Origin: Acidobacteriota bacterium
GTDB lineage: Bacteria; Acidobacteriota; Terriglobia; Terriglobales; Acidobacteriaceae
Reading direction: 5' to 3'
NCBI GenBank assembly: GCA_031296105.1
Contig: JARLGJ010000020.1
Location: 124,001 to 188,000 of the forward strand
Length of the DNA stretch: 64,000 nucleotides
Shown here: piece by piece, positions 24,954-32,852 of the stretch
Position numbering within the stretch: the first letter of the stretch is position 1
Layout: every line of letters starts with the position of its first letter
Position numbers and translations under genes: made by a program
Notes under the pieces: generated by a model
What the model was told of the DNA's origin: nothing
Seen by the model: the letters and a program-made list of their open reading frames with translations, nothing else
The model's database searches: none

Positions 24954-25807
24954 TTTCCCGCTTTGTCGAGGGGCTCCGCGGTGTAACGTCCCGCGTTGTC
25001 GCGGGTGATGGTGGCCCACACCGTGTTGGGATCGTGAGTGAAGACGGTGAGCCAGCGCTCCGGGATGGCGCTGCGGTAATAACGGTGTCGGTTGTCGATT
25101 GAGGCAATCGGCGAGAGGTCATAACCCATCACCCAGGTGGGTTGCAGGTGCGCCGCGGTGGGGATCAGGTCACCCGCATAAGCTGCGGTTTTCCCCTGGC
25201 TTTCCAGAATGACAATCTGATGATGCTCGGTGTGTCCGGGATAGAGTGCTACGCGTACGCCGGGCGCTAACTGCGCGTCTCCGTTGAGCAGAATGGCCTG
25301 CCCGTTGCTGAGCAGTGGGTCGTAGTTGTCGCTGAGGTAGCTGACGCGGTCGCGCTCGTGCTGCTGGTGCGCGTGCACCAGTTCTCCGCGCTGGAAGTAG
25401 TAGCGCGCGTTGGGAAACGTAGGAACCACATGGCCATCGGCGCGGCGCGTAGTATTCCACCCGCTGTGATCGAAGTGCAGGTGTGTGTTGATGACGATAT
25501 CGAAGTCCTCCGGCGCAAAGCCCGAGGCGTGCAGGTTGTCGAGCAGCTTCGATTCGAGATCGAAGAGGGCGGCAGCTTTGTCTGGCAGCTTGCCGCGGCC
25601 AGCGCCGGTCTCAATCAGGATGGTGTGCTCCCCCGTGCGCACCACAAGAGAGTTCATTCCAACGTGCAGGCGATTCTGCGCGTCGGCCGGGTATTTCTTC
25701 TCCCACATAGGCTTGGGGACGACGCCGAACATGGCGCCACCGTCCAGGTAGTAGAGACCGTCGCTGACAACGGTGAGTTCGAAATCGCCAAGCGTGGTGC
25801 GGTGCAT
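24917..25807 (-). CDS. MBL-fold metallo-hydrolase
   Basis: 296 residues of the metallo-beta-lactamase superfamily. The zinc-binding motif is NTHLHFDHSG (HxHxDH) near residue 110. Later ligands are YPGHTEHHQ, with the conserved His, and AYAGDLIPT, with the bridging Asp. An N-terminal FELTVVSDGLYYLDGG and IETGAGRGKL are typical of the lactonase-like group. Substrate cannot be assigned from sequence; esterase, lactonase or phosphodiesterase activity are all possible. There is no signal peptide, so it is cytoplasmic. It overlaps the convergent PilZ gene at the 3' end. Confidence 0.9.
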   Translation of the reverse strand: MHRTTLGDFELTVVSDGLYYLDGGAMFGVVPKPMWEKKYPADAQNRLHVGMNSLVVRTGEHTILIETGAGRGKLPDKAAALFDLESKLLDNLHASGFAPEDFDIVINTHLHFDHSGWNTTRRADGHVVPTFPNARYYFQRGELVHAHQQHERDRVSYLSDNYDPLLSNGQAILLNGDAQLAPGVRVALYPGHTEHHQIVILESQGKTAAYAGDLIPTAAHLQPTWVMGYDLSPIASIDNRHRYYRSAIPERWLTVFTHDPNTVWATITRDNAGRYTAEPLDKAGNQISMTSATEAR

Positions 25808-25905
25808 GCCGGTGTCCTTTTTGGGAGAGGTTGCTCGACGAACTGTTAGATGACGCGGGCGGCTGCGGGATGCGTGATTTGATGAGGCTGACGCAGGTTG
25901 CGAGT

Positions 25906-25911
25906 TATAAT
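25906..25911 (+). promoter_or_regulatory. Perfect -10 box upstream of the small Cys-rich protein gene
   Basis: TATAAT lies 37 bases before the ATG at 25949, and GAGGGTGAG follows as ribosome-binding site. No good -35 hexamer is found at 16-18 bases. Confidence 0.45.
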
Positions 25912-25948
25912 CGCCCGGCTTGTATTTCTAATGTGAGGGTGAGCTTCG

Positions 25949-26164
25949 ATGAAGATTCGTGGATTGATTGCTGTTCTGCTGTTGAGCGCCATGACCGTGG
26001 TGGCACAGGACGCTCCGAAGGCGGATGACCATGCCATGTGCACACGCAACAAAAGCGGCAAGATGACCTGTTGCAAGAAGGACAAGCAGGGGAATCAGAA
26101 AATGTGCTGCAAAAAGAATCACGGCGACAAGAAGGACAAGAGCGCGGACTCCGACAATAAGTAG
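25949..26164 (+). CDS. Small secreted Cys/Lys-rich protein
   Basis: 71 residues with a signal peptide (MKIRGLIAVLLLSAMTVVAQ, cleavage after VVA). The mature ~51 residues are very polar, with five Cys in three groups (MCTRNK, TCCKKD, MCCKKN) and about 15 Lys, ending in an Asp/Ser/Lys tail. The near-repeat K-x3-M-x-CCKK suggests two small metal-binding or disulfide modules. A ribosome-binding site and a -10 box precede it, so it looks like a genuine gene. I do not recognise the family; metal binding in the periplasm is only a guess. Confidence 0.75.
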   Translation: MKIRGLIAVLLLSAMTVVAQDAPKADDHAMCTRNKSGKMTCCKKDKQGNQKMCCKKNHGDKKDKSADSDNK

Positions 26165-26195
26165 GTCTGAGGGTAAAGAGTAATCAAACAGTAAA

Positions 26196-26231
26196 CAATG
26201 CGATGGGCGGCGTGATCTGCCCATCGCATTG
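26196..26231 (-). terminator. Intrinsic terminator hairpin of parB
   Basis: Perfect 13-bp stem (CAATGCGATGGGC / GCCCATCGCATTG) with a 10-base loop. On the - strand it is followed by TTTACTGTTTG. It lies 13 bases past the parB stop and could also stop transcription from the small + strand gene. Confidence 0.8.
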
Positions 26232-26243
26232 CTAACAAAAGAC

Positions 26244-27137
26244 TTAACGCGAGTTCAGAGCTTCGAGGACGCGATCAAAGTCTTCCAACGTTTTATATTC
26301 CAGCACAATCTTGCCCTTGCCCTTGCGGTCATGGATCTGCACCTTGATGCCTAGGGTGCGCTGAAGCTGCTGCTCCGCCTCGCGGACATTCGGGTCCAGC
26401 ATGCGCTGAACTTTCTCCGGCTGCGGCGTTGGGTGCATCAGGTTATATACGGAGCCTTCCACCTGGCGCACTGACATGGAAAGCTGCACAGCGCGCTGCG
26501 CCAGTTTCAGGATGGCCTCCGGTGAGTCCAGCCCCATCAGGGCCTTGGCGTGGCCAAAAGCCAACTTGGAGCTTTCCACCATCCTCAGTACGTCTTCCGG
26601 CAATTTCAGCAGGCGCAGGAAGTTGGCGACCGACGACCGGTCCTTGCCGGTGCGCTGGGCCATCTGCTCCTGAGTTAGTCCGAACTCGCGTGAGAGGCGC
26701 TCGTAGGCCTTGGCCTGCTCGACGGGGTTCAGATCCTCGCGCTGGAGATTCTCGATAATCGTGATCTCCATGGCCTGTTCGTTGGAGACCTGGCGGACAA
26801 TGGCGGGCACGGTGGCCTTCCCTGCCATCTTGGAAGCCATCAAGCGGCGCTCACCGGTGATGAGTTGGAAGCGCTCACCTGCCCGGCGGACGGTAATGGG
26901 CTGCACCACGCCGGAGGCTTTGATGGACTCGGCGAGTTCCTGTAGCGCCGTCTGATCGAAGTATGCGCGGGTCTGGTAGGGGTTGCGGTCGATCTGCTCG
27001 ACCGGGAGTTCGCGGACGCTGTCTCCGGCGGGTTGCTGCGACTGCGCCGGGGCGGCTGCTTGCGAGCCGCGGGCGGCGGGCAGCAGCGTGTCCAGTCCGC
27101 GGCCGAGAGCTTTGTGCTTATTTGTGCTTACAGTCAA
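26244..27137 (-). CDS. parB: Chromosome partitioning protein ParB (CTPase/parS-binding)
   Basis: 297 residues. After a flexible Gln/Ala-rich N-terminus comes the ParB/Srx domain. It holds VEQIDRNPYQTR and the CTP-binding GERR motif (about 95-98) within QLITGERRLMA, plus IIENLQREDLNPVEQA. A helix-turn-helix follows (LTQEQMAQRTGKDRSSVANF, about 155-175), and then the C-terminal dimerisation region. ParB loads on parS as a sliding clamp and recruits ParA and SMC. The gene lies 11 bases downstream of parA on the same strand. Three parS palindromes lie upstream of the operon. Confidence 0.97.
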   Translation of the reverse strand: MTVSTNKHKALGRGLDTLLPAARGSQAAAPAQSQQPAGDSVRELPVEQIDRNPYQTRAYFDQTALQELAESIKASGVVQPITVRRAGERFQLITGERRLMASKMAGKATVPAIVRQVSNEQAMEITIIENLQREDLNPVEQAKAYERLSREFGLTQEQMAQRTGKDRSSVANFLRLLKLPEDVLRMVESSKLAFGHAKALMGLDSPEAILKLAQRAVQLSMSVRQVEGSVYNLMHPTPQPEKVQRMLDPNVREAEQQLQRTLGIKVQIHDRKGKGKIVLEYKTLEDFDRVLEALNSR

Positions 27138-27148
27138 GGGTGACCTCT

Positions 27149-27946
27149 CTAAACGATAGGCTGCGCCGGGGCAGCCGCGCGATTCCGGATGCGCTTCAGA
27201 ACTTCCTCGGCCAATTGCATATAGCTTTCGGCACCGCGGGACTTGGCGTCGTACAGAATCGCGGGTTTGCCATGGCTGGGAGCCTCTGCCAGGCGCACAT
27301 TGCGCGGAATCGGCGTTTCGTACAGTAATTCCCCGAAGAAATTCTTCAGTTCGTTGGTAACGCCCTGGGCCAGGTTGGTGCGGTCGTCGTACATGGTCAG
27401 CACGACTCCCTCGACAAACAGGCCGGGATTCAGTGTTTGGCGTATGCGCTCAATGGTATCCAGCAGCTCGCTAACGCCTTCCAGGGCGAAATACTCGGCT
27501 TGCATGGGCACCAGGACGGAATCGGCGGCCACCAGCGAGTTTAGGGTAAGCAAATCGAGAGCTGGCGGACAATCGAGGACAACTATCTCAAACTGTTCGC
27601 GTATCAATTGCAGCGCATGGCGCAGGCGATATTCGCGATACTCGGCGTTGACCAGCTCGACGTTGGCGCCGATGAGGTTCTTGGACGAGGGGATCAGCTT
27701 GAGATGGTCGAGTTCCGTGGACTGCAAAAGTTCCGGCGCCTCCAGGTCGCCCATTAACAGGGCGTAGGTGCCGGGGCGGTCTGCATCTTTCACAAGTCCA
27801 AGCCCCGAGGTGGAGTTGGATTGCGGATCGCAGTCGATGAGCAGGGTTGGGACACCTTGCGTGGCGAAACTGGCGGCCAGATTGATGCTGGTCGTGGTCT
27901 TCCCCACCCCGCCTTTCTGGTTGGCAATGGCGATAACCCGAGACAT
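27149..27946 (-). CDS. parA: Chromosome partitioning ATPase ParA (Soj)
   Basis: 265 residues from ATG 27946, which has GGAG 5 bases upstream. An in-frame extension toward 28108 contains a parS palindrome and is not coding. It starts MSRVIAIANQKGGVGKTTTS with the deviant Walker A of the family (KGGVGKT, residues 10-16). LLIDCDPQSNST is Walker A' and IVVLDCPPALDLLTLN is Walker B. The C-terminal PIPRNVRLAEAPSHGKP is the usual ParA/MinD-like helix and DNA-binding region. It drives chromosome-origin segregation with ParB. Confidence 0.97.
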   Translation of the reverse strand: MSRVIAIANQKGGVGKTTTSINLAASFATQGVPTLLIDCDPQSNSTSGLGLVKDADRPGTYALLMGDLEAPELLQSTELDHLKLIPSSKNLIGANVELVNAEYREYRLRHALQLIREQFEIVVLDCPPALDLLTLNSLVAADSVLVPMQAEYFALEGVSELLDTIERIRQTLNPGLFVEGVVLTMYDDRTNLAQGVTNELKNFFGELLYETPIPRNVRLAEAPSHGKPAILYDAKSRGAESYMQLAEEVLKRIRNRAAAPAQPIV

Positions 27947-28100
27947 AACCACTCCGGCAGCCGGAAGTAGGACGGCATCGGCTGCACAATCGAACAAGTT
28001 CAGAGTACTGGTTGCTGAGGCGCGGGACAACCACGACGTCATGTATGGGGCTGTGAATGCGGTGGATAAATGCAAATAGCTGTGGAGAACCCGGGAAGTA

Positions 28101-28116
28101 TGTTCCACGTGGAACA
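28101..28116. promoter_or_regulatory. parS centromere site 1
   Basis: Perfect 16-bp palindrome TGTTCCACGTGGAACA, differing from the consensus parS (TGTTTCACGTGAAACA) by a symmetric C/G pair. It is identical in all three copies and located just upstream of parA. Confidence 0.93.
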
Positions 28117-28224
28117 GGGTGAGGTCTTGGGGCGGTGTTCCTAACGGACGGTGTAATGTGCGTGCTGCTGGTTTTGAGCGCCTGTGACTATCCTGTGCGA
28201 GACTCGGATTACGCCTGGATTCTG

Positions 28225-28240
28225 TGTTCCACGTGGAACA
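28225..28240. promoter_or_regulatory. parS centromere site 2
   Basis: Second identical copy of TGTTCCACGTGGAACA. It lies 108 bases beyond site 1. Confidence 0.93.
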
Positions 28241-28261
28241 TTAAGCCATTGCGGCTCATGG

Positions 28262-28277
28262 TGTTCCACGTGGAACA
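28262..28277. promoter_or_regulatory. parS centromere site 3
   Basis: Third identical copy of the same 16-bp palindrome, 21 bases after site 2. The ~37-bp centre-to-centre spacing places both on a similar helical face (about 3.5 turns). Confidence 0.93.
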
Positions 28278-28293
28278 TTGCAGCGCAACTGGA

Positions 28294-28302
28294 TGTGGAT
28301 AA
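28294..28302 (-). promoter_or_regulatory. Perfect DnaA box
   Basis: TGTGGATAA, the reverse complement of the consensus TTATCCACA. It is 16 bases from parS site 3 and 14 bases before the end of rsmG. Confidence 0.6.
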
Positions 28303-28316
28303 AACGGAGGAAAACG

Positions 28317-28940
28317 TCAGCCCCTGGCGCGCCAGCGAAGCAGGATGCGGCTCTCCGAACCGGGGAGCGGAAGGAAAGAGCTGGCTCCCTCAGGAAGCAA
28401 CTCCAAGGCTTTCTCGCGCTGCGCATCGCCGATTAGAATCGCCAATTTGCCGCCGGGGGCAATCAGACGATGGGCCAAAGGAAGTACAGCCTCAAACTTC
28501 TCTACGGCGCGCAGAGTAACCGTGGCGGCCTGCGCCTGCACGTCCTCAGCGCGAGAGTTGAGCACGGTAAGACCCGGGAGATTGACCGCGCGCGAAACCT
28601 CGCGCAGGAAGGTAGCCTTTTTGCCGTGGGCCTCAATCAGCGTGACCTCTAGCCCCGGCGCCCAGAACTTCATGGGCAGTCCGGGAAAGCCGGCGCCGCT
28701 GCCCACGTCAAAGAGAGACCCTGTGGCGTCTCGTGAGAAGAGCTGCGCGGCGGCAAACAGAGATTCGCCAAAGTGGCGCGTCACCATCTCCTCTTCGTTG
28801 CGCAGGGCGGTCAGGTTCATGTGCTGGTTCCAACGCACCAGCAGATCGAGATGGGCCAGGATGCGGGCGACGAGCGGATCGTCCAGAGCATCCGGCGGAA
28901 GATAGGGCGCGAGAAGCTCGCGCAAACGGGTGGCATCCAT
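28317..28940 (-). CDS. rsmG: 16S rRNA (guanine527-N7)-methyltransferase RsmG (GidB)
   Basis: About 207 residues from ATG 28940; an in-frame TTG at 28976 is less likely. The SAM-binding motif SLFDVGSGAGFPGLPMK and the conserved NLTALRNEEEMVTRHFGES before it identify RsmG. Later strands VTLIEAHGKKATFLREV and LNSRAEDV complete the Rossmann fold. It methylates G527 of 16S rRNA. The gene lies upstream of the parAB operon on the same strand, as in many bacterial origin regions, separated by the parS block. Catalytic features look intact. Confidence 0.96.
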   Translation of the reverse strand: MDATRLRELLAPYLPPDALDDPLVARILAHLDLLVRWNQHMNLTALRNEEEMVTRHFGESLFAAAQLFSRDATGSLFDVGSGAGFPGLPMKFWAPGLEVTLIEAHGKKATFLREVSRAVNLPGLTVLNSRAEDVQAQAATVTLRAVEKFEAVLPLAHRLIAPGGKLAILIGDAQREKALELLPEGASSFLPLPGSESRILLRWRARG

Positions 28941-29022
28941 GGAGACAGAATAAATGCGAGAGGGTAAAAGCGCCAAAGTCGTAGTTTACTACATAGATAT
29001 ATGTCGATCTAAAGACACAGCA

Positions 29023-29050
29023 ATACGAGCGCTCCGCGGAGCGCCCGTAT
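29023..29050 (-). terminator. Terminator-like hairpin after the polyferredoxin gene
   Basis: Palindromic stem ATACG-A-GCGCTCC / GGAGCGC-C-CGTAT with a 2-base centre; on the - strand it is followed by TGCTGTGTCTTT. It lies 13 bases past the stop at 29063. The U-run is imperfect. Confidence 0.6.
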
Positions 29051-29062
29051 GATGAAAACCCT

Positions 29063-30184
29063 TTAAAAACCAGGGTGCGAAAGCGTGTCCAGTTGCGGAA
29101 TCATCTCGCGATAGACCTGATCGTCCACAACCGTCTGCCAGTGATGCGTCAGCCGGGCCGCGCCCACTCCGCCCAGGAAGATGACCACCAGAAGGATGGC
29201 CGCCGCCACCGGAGAAACCACGCGCTGGCGCCAACGCTCGGCGGCCGTAGCAGCCTTTTGTGGCGGCAGGGAGAGTTGCAACGCGTTCTGGGTTCCGCAG
29301 CTAGCGACGCACTCCATGCAGGCCGTGCATTCCACGGAGCGGACCACCACCAGCTTGTTCACCGGCAGCGTTTGCGGGCAGGCTTTGGCGCACTTGCCGC
29401 AGTCGATGCAGGCCTCCGCGTCGCGGCGGATGCGCACCGGGCTGAAGGCGGAAACCAGCGACATCAACGCGCCGTAAGGACACATATAGCGGCACCAGAA
29501 GTTCTTGATAACCACCGAGAGCAGCATCAGCACGACCACAATGACCATCGCCGTGGTGCTCATGCGCAGGAAGAAGTGCAGCATCTTCACGTCGGCCAAG
29601 ACGCCATACGGCTGCATCATGAAGTCTTCCAGCGCCGCAGCCGTCATGCCGCCAACGATGAAGACGAAGAATGCCAGCAGCAGATACTTGATGCCGCGCA
29701 GTCCGAGATCCAGCCAGCGCGGCAGCACAATGTTGCGTCCCAGCAGCTTGCGGCCCAGCTTCCAAAGGTATTCGGAGAGCGTTCCGATGGGGCATAGCCA
29801 GGAACAGAAGGCGCGCTTCATGACCAGGCTCATCACCACAAACACCAGGAACAGCACCATGGCCGCTGGATGAATGGCCGGGACATGGCCGGTGGCAATG
29901 AAATAGCGGGTATTCATCAGGCCGGCGATAGGCAACCATCCATCCACACCGGCAGGACGGGAAACGTGCGGGCCGCTCTGACCGGTTTCAAAATAACGGA
30001 CGAAAAAATAAAACTGCGCGCACAGAAAAATGTTCAGCAGGATGAAGACCGACTGCACGATGAGGCGCACGCGCTGCGAGCGATCCGGCTCCAGGCGGCG
30101 AATTTGTTTCTTTTTGCCCGTACTGGCCTCTGGGGCGGGGATGGGCGTACTTGCTTCCACTGCGGACTCCATAGGATTCGACAT
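29063..30184 (-). CDS. Membrane polyferredoxin (NapH/NosR/CcoG-like 4Fe-4S protein)
   Basis: About 373 residues from ATG 30184; GTG 30214 is an alternative. It has several transmembrane segments: ~40-60, 105-122, 165-182 and 210-228, and one near the C-terminus. Two CxxxCP-type motifs lie at membrane boundaries (FCSWLCPIG and WCRYMCPYG). A 2x[4Fe-4S] ferredoxin domain follows (CIDCGKCAKACP and CTACMECVASC). Members carry electrons across the membrane to respiratory or copper/NO-related enzymes. The lack of the C-terminal Ig-like domain of CcoG and the context leave the partner open. A TGAC-N4-GTCA palindrome lies ~65 bases upstream. It sits between mnmG and rsmG, an unusual insertion in this conserved block. 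Confidence 0.82.
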   Translation of the reverse strand: MSNPMESAVEASTPIPAPEASTGKKKQIRRLEPDRSQRVRLIVQSVFILLNIFLCAQFYFFVRYFETGQSGPHVSRPAGVDGWLPIAGLMNTRYFIATGHVPAIHPAAMVLFLVFVVMSLVMKRAFCSWLCPIGTLSEYLWKLGRKLLGRNIVLPRWLDLGLRGIKYLLLAFFVFIVGGMTAAALEDFMMQPYGVLADVKMLHFFLRMSTTAMVIVVVLMLLSVVIKNFWCRYMCPYGALMSLVSAFSPVRIRRDAEACIDCGKCAKACPQTLPVNKLVVVRSVECTACMECVASCGTQNALQLSLPPQKAATAAERWRQRVVSPVAAAILLVVIFLGGVGAARLTHHWQTVVDDQVYREMIPQLDTLSHPGF

Positions 30185-30247
30185 ATCGATAAAAGCGAGA
30201 GAAATGTCCCTCACTTTTAGCCTATGGGCACGATGAACATACGACTA

Positions 30248-30259
30248 TGACATTTGTCA
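30248..30259. promoter_or_regulatory. Palindromic operator TGACATTTGTCA upstream of the polyferredoxin gene
   Basis: Perfect TGAC-N4-GTCA inverted repeat (5-bp arms), 64 bases upstream of the ATG at 30184. CRP/FNR-family regulators (NnrR/HcpR-type) recognise TGAC-N4-GTCA-like sites, but the regulator here is not identified. Confidence 0.5.
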
Positions 30260-30309
30260 CAATAAGGCGGCGCAGGATGCCAAAGGAGAAGAGCGGAATA
30301 CGACAAGCG

Positions 30310-32280
30310 TCAGCTATCTGACGGCTTAGATTCTTTCCGCTGCCGCGTCTGTACTTCAATGTGCACATTTACCAGCGACACTGCCGCAGGTGTAACTCCA
30401 GGCAGGCAAGAGGCTTGGCCAATGGTCTGCGGGCGCAGACGCGAGAGTTTCTCCTTCATCTCGCGTGAGAGGCCGGCGATGTTCGAGTAATCGAACCACT
30501 CCGGGATCGCTTTGCCCTCGGCCTTTTTCAGGCGTTCGATGGCCTTCTCCTGCTGTTGCAGGTAGCCTGCGTATTTAACTTCTGTTTCCACCGATTTGAG
30601 TTCCACCCACACGGAGCGAGGGATGGGTGGATCGCCTTCGTTTACCGGCGGCAAACATGGGGCACCCTCACGAACAAATATCTCCGGTGCCAGGCGGCGG
30701 CACACCGGCGCAAGGTCATCGATGCTCACCTCTGGGCGGCGCAGAACCTGCGCCCAAGTCTGTCCGGCGAGGTTGCTGCCCGGGAGCTTTTCGAGCAGTG
30801 CCGCGGGTACCTCGCTTACGTGCTCTTTTTCAAGCTGCGTGCGCAAAAGTACCATGCGCTGCTGGCGCGCCGTAAACTCATTCCACGCTTCGACGCCGAT
30901 CAGTCCAATGCGGCGTCCGTGCGGCGTAAGGCGGCGGTCGGCGTTATCGATGCGCAGGTGCAGGCGGAACTCGGCGCGCGAGGTGAACATGCGGTACGGC
31001 TCGTTGGTCCCTTTGCTGATGAGGTCGTCGATGAGGATGGCCGTGTAAGCCTCGCTGCGATTCAGGATCAGCGGCGGTTCGTCCTTCAGTTTGAGCGCGG
31101 CGTTGATGCCGGCCATCAATCCCTGGCAGGCCGCTTCTTCGTAGCCGCTGGTGCCATTGATCTGCCCGCCCAGGTAAAGGCCGCGGATTTTGCGGGTCTC
31201 CAGCGTGCGCTCCAACTCGGTGGAGTCGATGGCGTCGTACTCAATCGCATAGCCGGGGCGCAGCATGTCGGCCGTCTCCAGGCCGGGAATGCTTTTGAGG
31301 ATGGCCTGCTGCACGTCCACGGGCAGAGAGGTGCTGAGTCCGTTGATGTAAATCTCGTGCGTGTTCAGGCCCTCAGGCTCCAGATAGAGCTGGTGCGTGG
31401 GCTTGTCGGGGAACTTGACGATCTTGTCCTCAATGGACGGGCAGTAGCGCGGCCCGGTGGACTTGATCTGTCCGCTGTACATCGGCGAGCGATGCACGTT
31501 GGCCAAAATGATCTGCCGCGTCTCTTCCGTGGTGTGCACGATGTAGCACGGCACCTGCGCCTGCGTAATGCTGCGGGTTCGGAAGCTGAAAGGCGTCGGC
31601 TCCGCGTCGCCGGGTTGCGGCTGGAAGCGAGACCAGTCAATGGTGCGTCCGTCCAGCCGCGGAGGCGTGCCGGTCTTCAGCCGGCAGTGGCGCAGGCCAA
31701 GAGCCTTTAGATTCTCGCCGAGCAGCACCGAGGCCGGTTCGCCGCTGCGTCCCGCGGGGTAACTCTGCTCGCCCATGTGGATCAGCCCGTTGAGGAACGT
31801 TCCCGTGGTGACCACCACGGCGCGCGCGCCAATCTCGCGGCCGTCGCGCACGCGCAGGCCCGTCGCGTGGCGCTGGCCGTCGCGCTCCTCGGTCAAGACC
31901 TCACAGACCTCGGCCTGCTTGATGTGCAGGTCAGGCTGCGCCTCCAAAACTTCGCGCATCTTCTGCCGATAGGCTTGCTTGTCGCACTGCGCACGTGGTG
32001 ACCAAACGGCCGGTCCGCGCGAGGTGTTCAGCAACCGGAACTGGATGCCCACGGCATCGGTAACCTCGCCCATGATGCCGCCCAGGGCGTCGATCTCGCG
32101 AACGAGATGCCCTTTTGCAATGCCGCCAATAGCGGGGTTGCAGGACATCTGCGCGATGAGGTCGGCGTTCAGCGTGAACAAAGCAGTGCGCAGCCCAAGG
32201 CGCGCCGAGGCCATGGCAGCCTCGCACCCGGCATGGCCGGCGCCTACCACGGCAACGTCGAAATGTTCGCTGAACGGCAT
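30310..32280 (-). CDS. mnmG: tRNA uridine-5-carboxymethylaminomethyl modification enzyme MnmG (GidA)
   Basis: About 656 residues from ATG 32280. The FAD-binding N-terminus [21 protein letters not shown] is textbook Mnm[34 protein letters not shown] and [14 protein letters not shown] follow. The C-terminal tRNA-binding helical domain has [17 protein letters not shown] and [23 protein letters not shown]. With MnmE it makes the cmnm5 modification at tRNA wobble uridine. It belongs to the origin-type gene block (mnmG ... rsmG, parA, parB), here interrupted by the polyferredoxin gene. An in-frame extension to 32331 lacks support. Confidence 0.97.
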   Translation of the reverse strand: MPFSEHFDVAVVGAGHAGCEAAMASARLGLRTALFTLNADLIAQMSCNPAIGGIAKGHLVREIDALGGIMGEVTDAVGIQFRLLNTSRGPAVWSPRAQCDKQAYRQKMREVLEAQPDLHIKQAEVCEVLTEERDGQRHATGLRVRDGREIGARAVVVTTGTFLNGLIHMGEQSYPAGRSGEPASVLLGENLKALGLRHCRLKTGTPPRLDGRTIDWSRFQPQPGDAEPTPFSFRTRSITQAQVPCYIVHTTEETRQIILANVHRSPMYSGQIKSTGPRYCPSIEDKIVKFPDKPTHQLYLEPEGLNTHEIYINGLSTSLPVDVQQAILKSIPGLETADMLRPGYAIEYDAIDSTELERTLETRKIRGLYLGGQINGTSGYEEAACQGLMAGINAALKLKDEPPLILNRSEAYTAILIDDLISKGTNEPYRMFTSRAEFRLHLRIDNADRRLTPHGRRIGLIGVEAWNEFTARQQRMVLLRTQLEKEHVSEVPAALLEKLPGSNLAGQTWAQVLRRPEVSIDDLAPVCRRLAPEIFVREGAPCLPPVNEGDPPIPRSVWVELKSVETEVKYAGYLQQQEKAIERLKKAEGKAIPEWFDYSNIAGLSREMKEKLSRLRPQTIGQASCLPGVTPAAVSLVNVHIEVQTRQRKESKPSDS

Positions 32281-32328
32281 GAGCGAGTGAGAAACTCCTA
32301 GGTCTATTTTATTCGATGCAAGGGAACA

Positions 32329-32357
32329 CAAAATAAAAGCCCGGCCGAAGCCAGGCT
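32329..32357 (-). terminator. Intrinsic terminator of the small gene upstream of mnmG
   Basis: On the - strand, stem AGCCTGGC / GCCGGGCT (one wobble) closed by a stable TTCG tetraloop, followed by TTTATTTTG. It ends the 32387-32785 transcript before mnmG. Confidence 0.88.
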
Positions 32358-32386
32358 ATCCCTGCATTTGCGCTGCGCGCGCGTCT

Positions 32387-32785
32387 CTACTTGCGACCCT
32401 TCACGCGGTCGTAGTGGTAGCTTACGCTCACCGAGCCGAGTCCTTCGTTGTACAGGCTGGTGGTGCCCAGGGCTTCCTTCAGCAGCTCGCTGAACTTGTG
32501 CAACTCGGTGAGCTGATCGGCCGTGGCGGGGACTTCGAACTTGGAGGTTTGAAAGAATTTCTGGAAGCCGCGGTCCAGCAGCGTGGCCGGCTCTCCGCCT
32601 ACGAGGCAGGTAGGAAAGCCCACCAGGCGGGCGGCCTTTCCCTGGGCTTCAATCTCTGCCGTGCAGCCGCCCAGCGTGACGCGGTCATGCGCGCCCGGCG
32701 TGACCGTGCAACCTTGCTGAGCCAGCCAATCCAGCGCATCCTTCAATGAGCGCACCGGCCGCTTCAATGGAGCAAAATTCGTCAT
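32387..32785 (-). CDS. Unknown small cytoplasmic protein
   Basis: 132 residues from ATG 32785, preceded by a purine-rich GGGGGGATAGG. The first third (RSLKDALDWLAQQGCTVTPG) looks like a helix plus strand, followed by HDRVTLGGCTAEIEAQGK, a strand-rich region. The last third (PATADQLTELHKFSELLKEALGTTSLYNEGLGSVSVSYHYDRV, of which about 20 residues form a helix) ends in a basic tail. There are no membrane segments or known catalytic motifs. It has its own terminator, so it is probably a single-gene unit or the end of an M28 peptidase transcript. Family not recognised. Confidence 0.7.
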   Translation of the reverse strand: MTNFAPLKRPVRSLKDALDWLAQQGCTVTPGAHDRVTLGGCTAEIEAQGKAARLVGFPTCLVGGEPATLLDRGFQKFFQTSKFEVPATADQLTELHKFSELLKEALGTTSLYNEGLGSVSVSYHYDRVKGRK

Positions 32786-32852
32786 CCTATCCCCCCGCGA
32801 AAACGCAACTAAACACTCTCGCACAAGCCGCAGCTTTGGGCAACCGGCGCGT

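Larger units (their letters stand above)
27947..28316. other. Origin-type intergenic region with parS sites and DnaA-box-like sequences
   Basis: 370 bases between parA and rsmG with three identical parS palindromes (listed separately). It also has one perfect DnaA box (TGTGGATAA at 28294-28302) and two with one mismatch (GGTGGATAA at 28061-28069, TGTGGAGAA at 28081-28089), all in the same orientation. It may be part of, or close to, oriC. No dnaA or dnaN gene is in the window to confirm this. Confidence 0.6.

Noticed and set aside
27947-28108. N-terminal extension of ParA
   Set aside because: It would cover a parS palindrome; the canonical ParA start (MSRVIAIANQKGG) lies at 27946 with a ribosome-binding site.
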